Below, in pieces: positions 16,264 through 24,102 of a stretch of 31,982 nucleotides of DNA. The notes under the pieces are model-generated. The model searched no databases. It worked only from the letters and a program-made list of their open reading frames with translations, and was not told the origin of the DNA. The DNA is taken from the IMG/VR virus record IMGVR_UViG_3300042307_001067, positions 1 through 31,982 of that record; one strand, given 5' to 3'. Position 1 is the stretch's first letter. Each line of letters starts with the position of its first letter. Source of the DNA: a virus. The translations under genes were made by a program, and so were the position numbers.

Positions 16264-17973
16264 ATGAGTGAAAAATTTAGAAATGTAGTTTGTGAACCTA
16301 AAGATATAATTGCCGATATCAAACGACAGATATTGGAGTTAATTTCTTTGAATAAAACTACTTGTAATAATTTACCTGATTTATCTATACCTAACGTATT
16401 ACCTGATTTGTCAGATTTAAATCCTAGTCAAAAGGTAATTGATTTCTTAAACGACATTTTGGCGTTAGTAACAGGTATTAATTTTGATGAAATGAGGATG
16501 CAGTTAATTAGTTGGTTAGTCGAACAATTAACTCCTCTATCAGAAAACCTATCAGTAAATTTAATTAATTCTATTAAAAGTTGTTTCGCTTGTAAAATTG
16601 ATCCAAAAATACCTGGATGGTTATTTGTTACTGACCCAACTACAATAGTTTTTGACGCAAACGGTACTCCATTACCAAACTCAGGTAGTCCTGGTATTGG
16701 GATGAATATTGAGTTAAATAAATTAGACTTGACTTGTTTATTTGCGGTTGACCCTAATAGTGAAGTAGGGCAACTATTTTATGATGGTGACGAGACTAAT
16801 GACTTAAACGCATTTTTGTGGAAAGTAATACAAGAGAATGGTAATCCTTTAATTTGGGCGGATCCAATAAATGGAAAACAAATTGTTGAGGTTAGGTATT
16901 TTGAAAACTCCCCAACTGCATTTATCGAATCGGATGGTACTGTGGAGTATCAAAATATTGAAGCAAGACCTAGAGTTTTTAATGTTAGATTAATAAATCA
17001 AACTTATCAAAGTAAAACACTTATATCTTTTTTAAATGATTATTTTAATAGTCAAAATCCATTATTTAATGTGGATAAAGTTGTACCCGATATTATAAAT
17101 TTAATTTATGGTACGTTAACTAATAAGATAGATTTACCTGATGAATGTTTACTACGGACAGTAGAAACGGAACAAGCCATCAGTGATTATATTGATAATG
17201 GTATTGATAATCCTGAGATTAGTTTAGATGATAGTTTTTATGAATTTAATTCAAAACAAATTACTAACATAAAACAAATAGCAAAACAGAAAAAATTAGG
17301 CGTTAAACAATACGCTAAATGTTGTGGTAAACAAACTAGTTCTATTTCATACGAAACGGTAAAATCTATAAATGATGAATTAACTGCATCATCTACACTA
17401 CAAGAAAAAATTAATACATATACAAGATCTTTAGATGCACTAATAAGTGAGTCTACTGAAGGTGTTAAAAATTTAGATAAAAATTCTGCATCTGCAGAAT
17501 TCTTAGCGAATTTCATTAGTTCCTTACAAATTGCATTAACTAAAATAGTACTAACACCCAAAAATTTGATGATGTTAAATTTATTCTATTATTTAGTTAA
17601 TTCATCGCCAGTTAAAGAAGTCTCCGTAAAAAAGATTTTAAAAGAATATGAATGTATTATACGATGTATAATTGCGGAAATTTTAAGAAAATTAATTTAT
17701 GACTTTTTATTACCTTTGGTTATAAAGTCACTTAAAAATTTAATACTTTGTGTTATAACAAAAAAAATAAAAGAACAAAGTATAAATTATTTTAAATCCA
17801 AATTAAGTTTATTACCTGGATTTGTTAATGAAAATTTAGAAAAAATAAATGAAATATTTGGTAAGGGTGAAGATTTAGTTGATTTGGCTCGTGGTTTTAC
17901 AGATAAAATAAACTTAAATTCTTTAAATAATACTAATTTATCTTTTAATAAAAAAGGTAGATTTTGTGATTAA
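16264..17973 (+). CDS. Putative tail/baseplate structural protein (569 aa)
   Basis: Large unrecognised protein in the late tail cluster. The first 130 residues contain repeated LPDLS (near 38, 47 and 50) and amphipathic helices. The middle (about 135-260) is beta-rich with WLFVTDPTTIVFDANG. The C-terminal third has long hydrophobic helices (for example IIRCIIAEILRKLIYDFLLPLVI) and several cysteines (CC at about 356-357). These helices could be buried in an assembly rather than span a membrane. Neighbours include the gp5-like baseplate protein two genes on, so a baseplate or tail role is the best inference. Confidence 0.5.
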   Translation: MSEKFRNVVCEPKDIIADIKRQILELISLNKTTCNNLPDLSIPNVLPDLSDLNPSQKVIDFLNDILALVTGINFDEMRMQLISWLVEQLTPLSENLSVNLINSIKSCFACKIDPKIPGWLFVTDPTTIVFDANGTPLPNSGSPGIGMNIELNKLDLTCLFAVDPNSEVGQLFYDGDETNDLNAFLWKVIQENGNPLIWADPINGKQIVEVRYFENSPTAFIESDGTVEYQNIEARPRVFNVRLINQTYQSKTLISFLNDYFNSQNPLFNVDKVVPDIINLIYGTLTNKIDLPDECLLRTVETEQAISDYIDNGIDNPEISLDDSFYEFNSKQITNIKQIAKQKKLGVKQYAKCCGKQTSSISYETVKSINDELTASSTLQEKINTYTRSLDALISESTEGVKNLDKNSASAEFLANFISSLQIALTKIVLTPKNLMMLNLFYYLVNSSPVKEVSVKKILKEYECIIRCIIAEILRKLIYDFLLPLVIKSLKNLILCVITKKIKEQSINYFKSKLSLLPGFVNENLEKINEIFGKGEDLVDLARGFTDKINLNSLNNTNLSFNKKGRFCD

Positions 17974-17984
17974 AATTTTATAAA

Positions 17985-18431
17985 ATGGCAACAGAATCAT
18001 GTGGTGGTAGTAACAATGAATTAGCGAAAGCCGCTGGTATTGCAGGTACTTTAGTTGCGATTGCAGCAATCTTAAAAAGGGCGTTTAAAGTACAAAAAAA
18101 ATTAACACCTCTTAATAAAGAAGAAATATTATTAGGTGTTCAGTTTAGAGAAGGACTAAGTGCGATTGACGTTGCTTCAAAAATAATTGAGAGAAAAAAA
18201 GAAATTGGTGTTGGAATTGGTCCGTTACCTAGTGGTGCGGAAAACATAGATTTACAAATGGAAGTAATAAGGATTGAAGAAATTATTAATGCAATTAAAA
18301 CAAAAATGAAAGTTGAAGCTGCATTCCCACCTGGAGTACCAATAACTGCGACTGGTGGTAACGCTGGTGGACCAATAGTAGTACAAGGTGCTACGACTCA
18401 ATCAGTAAAAGTAGAAGGTGTTGCACAATAA
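17985..18431 (+). CDS. Hypothetical protein with N-terminal hydrophobic helix (148 aa)
   Basis: Unrecognised 148-residue protein. After MATESCGGSNNE comes an Ala/Gly/Ile-rich hydrophobic helix (about 14-30, AAGIAGTLVAIAAIL) followed by positive charges, which could be a transmembrane segment or a packed structural helix. Residues 45-110 are mixed helix. The C-terminus (115-145) is Gly/Pro/Ala/Val-rich and probably extended. It lies between two late structural genes with gaps of 11 and 3 nt, so is probably a minor virion or tail-assembly protein. No homologue recognised. Confidence 0.6.
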   Translation: MATESCGGSNNELAKAAGIAGTLVAIAAILKRAFKVQKKLTPLNKEEILLGVQFREGLSAIDVASKIIERKKEIGVGIGPLPSGAENIDLQMEVIRIEEIINAIKTKMKVEAAFPPGVPITATGGNAGGPIVVQGATTQSVKVEGVAQ

Positions 18432-18434
18432 ATT

Positions 18435-18623
18435 ATGGATAAGAAAATAGATTGGGAAAATTTAAGTAATTCATCTATTAAGATGAACTTAGAGAGTTTA
18501 TTACATGAACAAATATCTCTTAGAGATAGGATTTTAAAACTATCAGAAAAACTAGAAGATATTGAAAAAGAATACTATTTTGGTAATAAAATTTTGGTAA
18601 AAAGATATAAAGGGGAAGATTAA
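18435..18623 (+). CDS. Small coiled-coil protein (62 aa)
   Basis: 62-residue acidic/basic helical protein with heptad-like spacing (LESLLHEQISLRDRILKLSEKLEDI, about 19-43), suggestive of a short coiled coil. Its TAA overlaps the ATG of the gp5-like gene by one base (TAATG), implying translational coupling. It could be a small baseplate or chaperone-type partner of the gp5-like protein. No family recognised. Confidence 0.65.
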   Translation: MDKKIDWENLSNSSIKMNLESLLHEQISLRDRILKLSEKLEDIEKEYYFGNKILVKRYKGED

Positions 18624-19927
18624 TGAATAATTATTATAAGGATAGTACTAATACTAACGTCATACCCATTATTAGGGTTGGTGAGGTTGCATCAGTGATT
18701 GATACAACTAAATCTGGTAGGATACAAGTTAGGATAACAGGTGTAGATGATACTGAGAGTGATACGTCATTAATAGAATGTGTACCACTTCTACCGAAAT
18801 ACTTAATTACCTTACCTAAAGTTGGTGAGTGTGTTTTCGTTTTCCAATATGAACACAACGATTCATCACCTACTGCATCGTTTAAAAATAAGCGTTTTTG
18901 GATTGGTCCGTTAATTACTCAACCAACTAAACTTGAGGGGGAGGGATATAATTCTGCAATGTCTATCCTACCTGATGGATACACCAAACTAAAAGATCCA
19001 AATCTAGATATTGGTGCGTATGGTAACGATGAGGATATTATATTACAAGGTAGATTTAATACTGATATAATACAGAAAGATAACCAAATGTGGTTAAGGG
19101 TTGGTAAGACTATTGAAGGTCAACCAAACAAATTTAACGATAAAAATTTAGGTTATGTACAGTTAAAATATGGTGGTGAGAAGTTAAAAAGAGAGGTTGA
19201 GGAAAAAGAAGTTGTAACATATGTAACACCTTCTCCAGATACGTTAATAACTGTAACAATGAATACCGTTACTAACTCAAATATTATTTTATCGGGAGAT
19301 TTACCACAAAGTAGGTATACACAAAATGACATTAATAGAACTGAATTATTTATAACAGTTACTGATGCGAACACAGGTAATTTAAAAACTTCTTTCGAAA
19401 ATGAAAACAGTTTTATTGGTTCCACATCTAGAGATCAAGCCTTATCGGCAGCAAAAATATTTATAGACCTTAATAAAGGTGCAAGATGGAAAATTAAAAC
19501 TAAGGCAGACGATTTAATTAAGATTTATAAGGGTAGTGATGGTATCGCAATGTTTGACGCAGTACCTGTAGAAGTAAAGAAAAAAATTAAAGAGTTAAAA
19601 GTTGTAAAAAATAAGAGTGAAAAAAGTAGTGTTATAAATATTGTCGCTAACAAAATTAATTTAATTAGTCATGACGGTGAACATACATTTGAATTGGCAA
19701 ACCCAAAAGAATTAATAACTGACGATGAACAACAAAAAATAAATAATGAGGCACATCCATTAGTATATGGGGATATTTTATTAGAGTTTTTAGAGTTAGT
19801 AAAAAAATATGTCCAACTACACGTACACCCTTATCACGGTTTAAGTGCTGACCCTAGTACTATTACTACAGATGTTTTAAGATTTGATTTAAATAAGATT
19901 TTAAATAAGAATATTAATAGTAATTAA
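18623..19927 (+). CDS. gp5: gp5-like baseplate hub OB-fold protein
   Basis: The N-terminal domain (about 15-110) matches the OB-fold of T4 gp5 and related spike-base proteins: VGEVASVIDTTKSGRIQVRI, then VPLLPKYLITLPKVGECVFVFQ and KRFWIGPLI. In T4 this domain seats the cell-puncturing spike on the gp27 hub. The rest (to 434 aa) has beta-rich segments and ends with HVHPYHG (400-406), a motif seen near the ends of some baseplate spike proteins. No lysozyme domain is present, so any peptidoglycan cleavage must be elsewhere. The start is inside the upstream 62-aa gene's stop (TAATG). Confidence 0.8.
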   Translation: MNNYYKDSTNTNVIPIIRVGEVASVIDTTKSGRIQVRITGVDDTESDTSLIECVPLLPKYLITLPKVGECVFVFQYEHNDSSPTASFKNKRFWIGPLITQPTKLEGEGYNSAMSILPDGYTKLKDPNLDIGAYGNDEDIILQGRFNTDIIQKDNQMWLRVGKTIEGQPNKFNDKNLGYVQLKYGGEKLKREVEEKEVVTYVTPSPDTLITVTMNTVTNSNIILSGDLPQSRYTQNDINRTELFITVTDANTGNLKTSFENENSFIGSTSRDQALSAAKIFIDLNKGARWKIKTKADDLIKIYKGSDGIAMFDAVPVEVKKKIKELKVVKNKSEKSSVINIVANKINLISHDGEHTFELANPKELITDDEQQKINNEAHPLVYGDILLEFLELVKKYVQLHVHPYHGLSADPSTITTDVLRFDLNKILNKNINSN

Positions 19928-19936
19928 GATATTTAT
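19928..19936 (+). promoter_or_regulatory. Putative late promoter motif upstream of the 470-aa gene
   Basis: GATATTTATTTATAA begins 1 nt after the gp5-like gene's stop and ends 13 nt (core) before the next ATG. Same motif as upstream of the head genes on the other strand. Confidence 0.6.
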
Positions 19937-19949
19937 TTATAAAAGAGAA

Positions 19950-21362
19950 ATGGTTTATAGAACTTATATAGATAAAGATAATACAATTGTTTATAACACA
20001 TTAATAAACACTGGTAAAAACCCAATTGCGGAATTATATTATGGTGGTAAAGAAAACCAACCAGACTACACCAGACATTTAATATATTTCGATGTTTCGG
20101 ATTTACAAACAAAATATAGTAATGGTGAATTAGGTGATTTATCTAATGTAACCCATACTCTTAGAATGACTAATAGTTCCTTTTTTGATAGGGACTTACA
20201 GGCACAAAGAGCCTTAGACAATAAAGTAAGAACATCATCTTTTAATTTAATTCTTTTTAGGATTGATGAATTTTGGGATGAAGGTTGTGGGTACGATTAC
20301 CAACAATACGAAGGTATACAACCGCATGATAATATAACTTTTGTGGAATCTGCAAGTAACTGGTTATATTCTAGTGGGGCGACACAATGGACTGAACCTG
20401 GTGTTTATTCAGGATCACCATCTGCGATTACAATAACTATACAACATTTTGATCAGGGTAGTGAAAATATTGAGATGGATATCACTGATGAGGTAAATAC
20501 TTTAATTACTGGTGGTACTGGTACCACTAATTACGGTTATGGTATTGCATTTGAGAGAGATTTAGAGATAATAGAGGTAATACCTTCAAGGTATGTAGGT
20601 TTCTTCACTAGACACACACAAACGTATTATGAACCATTCGTAGAAACAGTTTATGATAGTGTAATTAGAGACGACAGGAAGAATTTTTATAGAGGTAAAT
20701 TAAATAGATTATATTTCTACACAAATTTAGGTGGAGAACCCGTTAATTTAGACAGTAACCCTACTGTAGAAGTAAAAGATGGGTCAGGTGTACTATTTTC
20801 TTCATACACATCTAATGATGTCGTTAGACAAACAAAAGGTGTATATTATATTGAACTATTTGTACCTATTACGGAATCAGATTGTACTATATTTACTGAC
20901 ACATGGTCAGATATAGAAATTGGTGGTATAAATAGACCAGACGTAACATTACAATTTGAAATAAAAGATGATACTGAATACTATCGTTTCGGTGATGATG
21001 AGTCTTTACCTATAGAATATGGAATGAATCTATCGGGTATTAGGAGAGATGAAAAAATCAAAAGAGGTGATTTAAGAAAAGTATTTGTAAATGTAAGAGA
21101 ACCATATACTATTAATCAATCGTCAGTGATAGATGGATTACAATATAGAGTTTGGATAAGAGAAGGAAACACCGAAGTTAATGTTATTGATTGGATGGAT
21201 GTAAATAGAACTTATCTTAAAAATTACTTTATTTTAGATACATCTTGGATGATACCTAATGAATACTATATAGATATTAAATTGACTTCTAATTTATTAG
21301 TAAAAACATATACTAATACAATGAAATTTAATATAGTTAACCAAGTTGACTACCTACACTAA
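19950..21362 (+). CDS. Putative tail/baseplate beta-sandwich protein (470 aa)
   Basis: Unrecognised, beta-rich 470-residue protein with high Tyr, Asp, Thr and Asn content and no membrane segment. The N-terminal part (about 1-200) has a jelly-roll-like pattern (RHLIYFDVSDL, near 43-53; HTLRMTNSS; DNITFVESASNWLY) reminiscent of DNRLRE-type carbohydrate-binding or adhesion modules. The second half has further strands. Such content suits a tail fibre, baseplate or receptor-binding component. It carries its own ATATTTAT motif 13 nt upstream of the start, and ends in a 26-nt tail-to-tail overlap with the minus-strand gene. Confidence 0.5.
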   Translation: MVYRTYIDKDNTIVYNTLINTGKNPIAELYYGGKENQPDYTRHLIYFDVSDLQTKYSNGELGDLSNVTHTLRMTNSSFFDRDLQAQRALDNKVRTSSFNLILFRIDEFWDEGCGYDYQQYEGIQPHDNITFVESASNWLYSSGATQWTEPGVYSGSPSAITITIQHFDQGSENIEMDITDEVNTLITGGTGTTNYGYGIAFERDLEIIEVIPSRYVGFFTRHTQTYYEPFVETVYDSVIRDDRKNFYRGKLNRLYFYTNLGGEPVNLDSNPTVEVKDGSGVLFSSYTSNDVVRQTKGVYYIELFVPITESDCTIFTDTWSDIEIGGINRPDVTLQFEIKDDTEYYRFGDDESLPIEYGMNLSGIRRDEKIKRGDLRKVFVNVREPYTINQSSVIDGLQYRVWIREGNTEVNVIDWMDVNRTYLKNYFILDTSWMIPNEYYIDIKLTSNLLVKTYTNTMKFNIVNQVDYLH

Positions 21363-22182
21363 CTACTATAGGTTCTACACCTGAAGGTAATTGAAAAGTT
21401 GTAGATTTAATTTTTTGAATAACGTCTTCTAATATGTTTTTTAATATTTGAGTTGCCGAAGTCACATTTAATGGTTTTGGGTAAGGTGCATTAAAACTCA
21501 TTAGTTTTTGGGGTGTTTCATCACCACTTTTACCTGACCTATATCCCACCTCAATTAAGAATTCATCTAAATTAATTTTACCATTTTCATAGTCATCGGT
21601 TCTCCAAATATTATGTTCAAGTTTATTTCCTTGACTATCTAATTGAAAAAACTGAATATCTACTCTTAATGTTCTAGCGTCCCTATCATCCATATCAATA
21701 TAAATTCTTCTATAATCATCTACAATATGAAAGAAATTAAAAGGTATATAAAGTGACATTGAGTTGTATCCTGACCACAATCTAACGTCTCTGACATCAT
21801 TAAAACCTTCATCACCATTAAAATGGACTTCTATTTGCCCATATGTCTCATCATTATATGATTTAACTAAATTACCAGTAAAATCGTGAATTTTAGAAAA
21901 AAACAATTCTGCCATAGGCCATTTTTTTCTTAATGGTTCGTAAACACTAAATAATTTAGAGTTCTCCCAATAATATGATTTAGATAATTCAAAAGCAGTC
22001 TCATAATCTAAATTAAAATCTTCGATTAACCATGCGGCAACATCAAAAACACTATAATTGTATTTGTCGTCTTTGTGTTTTTTATGTATTAATTTTAGTA
22101 TTCTTTTTTCGTTATCATTAAATTCATTAGTAACGTCAATTAATAGTGACTCTAATAGAACATATTTTTTCTTTACCCTCAT
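21337..22182 (-). CDS. Hypothetical late protein downstream of the capsid gene (281 aa)
   Basis: Unrecognised 281-residue protein. I place the start at MRVKKKYVLLE (ATG at 22182): the longer reading from 22221 would begin inside the terminator hairpin and translate the promoter motif. The N-terminal 110 residues are helical and highly charged (ESLLIDVTNEFND, KLIHKKHKDDKY). The middle (about 120-220) is beta-rich with an Asp-rich YIDMDDRDARTLRVDIQF segment. The C-terminus returns to helix. Its own ATATTTAT motif lies 19 nt upstream, right after the capsid gene's terminator, so it is a separate late transcription unit. A head-decoration or tail role is possible but unsupported. Confidence 0.7.
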   Translation of the reverse strand: MRVKKKYVLLESLLIDVTNEFNDNEKRILKLIHKKHKDDKYNYSVFDVAAWLIEDFNLDYETAFELSKSYYWENSKLFSVYEPLRKKWPMAELFFSKIHDFTGNLVKSYNDETYGQIEVHFNGDEGFNDVRDVRLWSGYNSMSLYIPFNFFHIVDDYRRIYIDMDDRDARTLRVDIQFFQLDSQGNKLEHNIWRTDDYENGKINLDEFLIEVGYRSGKSGDETPQKLMSFNAPYPKPLNVTSATQILKNILEDVIQKIKSTTFQLPSGVEPIVVSVGSQLG

Positions 22183-22201
22183 AGTGATTACAAATATAAT
22201 A

Positions 22202-22209
22202 ATAAATAT
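22202..22209 (-). promoter_or_regulatory. Putative late promoter motif upstream of the 281-aa gene
   Basis: Minus-strand AATATTTATTATTATA lies between the capsid gene's terminator and the ATG at 22182, 19 nt from the start. A promoter is needed here because the terminator should stop read-through from the capsid gene, which strengthens the motif's interpretation. Confidence 0.65.
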
Positions 22210-22220
22210 TCTATAAAACA

Positions 22221-22248
22221 AAAAAGGGTAGAAAACTCTACCCTTTTT
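22221..22248 (-). terminator. Terminator after the major capsid gene (symmetrical, potentially bidirectional)
   Basis: A perfect 12-bp stem (AAAAAGGGTAGA paired with TCTACCCTTTTT) with a 4-nt AAAC loop, A-tract on one side and T-tract on the other. It lies 20 nt beyond the gp23 stop on the minus strand. The symmetry would allow termination in both directions, so it could also stop plus-strand read-through from the tail operon. Confidence 0.9.
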
Positions 22249-22268
22249 ATTGTTGATATTTTAATTGA

Positions 22269-24065
22269 TTATCTCAATTCGTTGATATCGAATGTTACAA
22301 CACCGTCAACTGTTACTACACCATAGAAACGGTTATTAACCATTTTCTTAGCGTATCTAGTCATAATCCCCTTCGTTGGTGCGAAGTTGAATGGGTTTTG
22401 TAATGTTGGAGTCAATTGTAATGGTACATACGGAGCGTAAATGTATCCAGTATCTAACAATGACTTACCTTTGTGTCCAATGATGATTGAGTTCGCTGGT
22501 GCGTAAGGATCACGATATACAGTATATCTTCCACCTAATGAACCGATTTTCTCAATACCCATATTGTACTGATCTTGCTCTGGAGAAGCGTTAGATACGT
22601 GGAAGTATTCTAAGTCATCAAAAATTGCTGATACCTCAGAAGATACTACTACGAAGTTAGCGCCACCTCTCAAAGTTGATTTGTGAATTTGTGCAGAAAC
22701 TTGATTGATTTTAGTAATCAATGTTTGATTCCACTCTTTTTGTGTGTATGCGTTGAAACCACCGCCAGAGTTAGCTCTCTTCCATCCGTTATAGTCCCAT
22801 CTCAATTGCCATGCTGCACCTCTTCTTAAGTCTCTTAAGATCTCTCTATCGATCTCAGCAGCAACCTGCTCAGATAATAGTGCCGTAAGTTCAGCTTCAG
22901 CATCGATGTTATGGAATGCACTAACGTCTTGTGCTAATTCAGGAGACCAAGTTGCTCTTAGTTTTCTTTCAGTTACAGATACAACTACCTCATCCAATTC
23001 AAAAGAAACCTCACCCATTTCTGTAGAGTATTCTAAAGAAGCGTATTGTACCCAACTTACGTCAAATGTAATCCCTGAATAAGTAGCATTAGTACTTCTA
23101 GTTAAACCAGAATTTGCACCAATGTATCCATCAAGTGTTGCATCTGAACATGACACACATGTTGGGTGTGTTAAATCTACTTCTAAAAGTAATGAACCAT
23201 CTGCAGTACAGATATTACTATAATCTACGATACCTTTACCGTATTTTTGAGTAATAAGTCTAAAAGGTACTTCTCCACCACTCGCAATAATAAGATTACC
23301 GTTATTATCTTTAATGTCTCCACCTCTAACAACAACTTTAAGTGATGCTAAAAATGATTCAGTATCCATCTCATTTCCGTCTGGTCCTGTTAATCTACCA
23401 GCGTTTTGGTTGTTAAATCCTTTTACACCTAATTTAAGGTATCTAACTGAATTATCACCCGCTAACGCTTTTTGTGCTCCAGCAGCATATTCATCATCAA
23501 CAGAAAGTCCTGAAAGGATTAATACGTTACCAGTGTTATTAACGTTACCAACCTCAACGTTAAGAGTAGGCTTACCTTTAGATGCATCATACAAACCATC
23601 GTTGTAATATAAATCGTAAAGACTTTTTGCGTAGAATGTTGTTGCAGATACATCTGTACAATCTCCGATTACACATTCTGGTAATGCACCGTTAGTAGTA
23701 CCATTATCACCATTCAATGGAAACTGTCCATCAGATGTTTTAGGTACAAAGAAGAATAATTTACCGATTGGCATGTTCATCGCTTGTACTGATACGATAT
23801 CGTTAGCCAATAATTTAGAGAATACTCTTCTCACAATTGGGAAAACTACAGTTTCGAAAGAACCTGATGAGTCTGCAGAAGTTGATTCATTCAACAAAGC
23901 AGATGCTTGGTTTTCATACAATTGAGCGATGTTCTCTTTTACGTGACCTTTTAAACCTTCTAAGAAACCTAATTTGTTCCATTTAGAGATAGTTTTAGAT
24001 CTAATTTGCTTTAGGTGTTCTAGTCCGATATTTCCGACTTCACCTGAGTTTAACAAATGTCCCAT
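22269..24065 (-). CDS. gp23: Major capsid protein (T4 gp23-like)
   Basis: Major head protein. The gp23 hallmark LRATWSPELAQDVSAFHNID followed by AEAELTALLSEQVAAEIDREIL (about 388-427) closely parallels the T4 sequence, and the C-terminal DTGYIYAPYVPL and FNFAPTKGIMTRYAK match the gp23 end. At 598 aa it exceeds T4 gp23 (521), mainly through extra sequence between about residues 100 and 370, which carries paired cysteines (CVIGDC, CVSC). The probable prohead-protease site is LLNE|ST, after Glu60, near the T4 cleavage position. Starts 37 nt after the gp22-like stop with an A/T leader and no Shine-Dalgarno sequence; followed by a strong terminator. Confidence 0.97.
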   Translation of the reverse strand: MGHLLNSGEVGNIGLEHLKQIRSKTISKWNKLGFLEGLKGHVKENIAQLYENQASALLNESTSADSSGSFETVVFPIVRRVFSKLLANDIVSVQAMNMPIGKLFFFVPKTSDGQFPLNGDNGTTNGALPECVIGDCTDVSATTFYAKSLYDLYYNDGLYDASKGKPTLNVEVGNVNNTGNVLILSGLSVDDEYAAGAQKALAGDNSVRYLKLGVKGFNNQNAGRLTGPDGNEMDTESFLASLKVVVRGGDIKDNNGNLIIASGGEVPFRLITQKYGKGIVDYSNICTADGSLLLEVDLTHPTCVSCSDATLDGYIGANSGLTRSTNATYSGITFDVSWVQYASLEYSTEMGEVSFELDEVVVSVTERKLRATWSPELAQDVSAFHNIDAEAELTALLSEQVAAEIDREILRDLRRGAAWQLRWDYNGWKRANSGGGFNAYTQKEWNQTLITKINQVSAQIHKSTLRGGANFVVVSSEVSAIFDDLEYFHVSNASPEQDQYNMGIEKIGSLGGRYTVYRDPYAPANSIIIGHKGKSLLDTGYIYAPYVPLQLTPTLQNPFNFAPTKGIMTRYAKKMVNNRFYGVVTVDGVVTFDINELR

Positions 24066-24102
24066 TTTAATTTTTATTTTTTATTTTGTTATTTTATTAT
24101 TT

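Noticed and set aside
19450-19470. ATATTTAT inside the gp5-like gene, and others inside coding regions (for example near 76)
   Set aside because: They lie within reading frames, not before starts; an A/T-only 8-mer is expected several times by chance in this composition.
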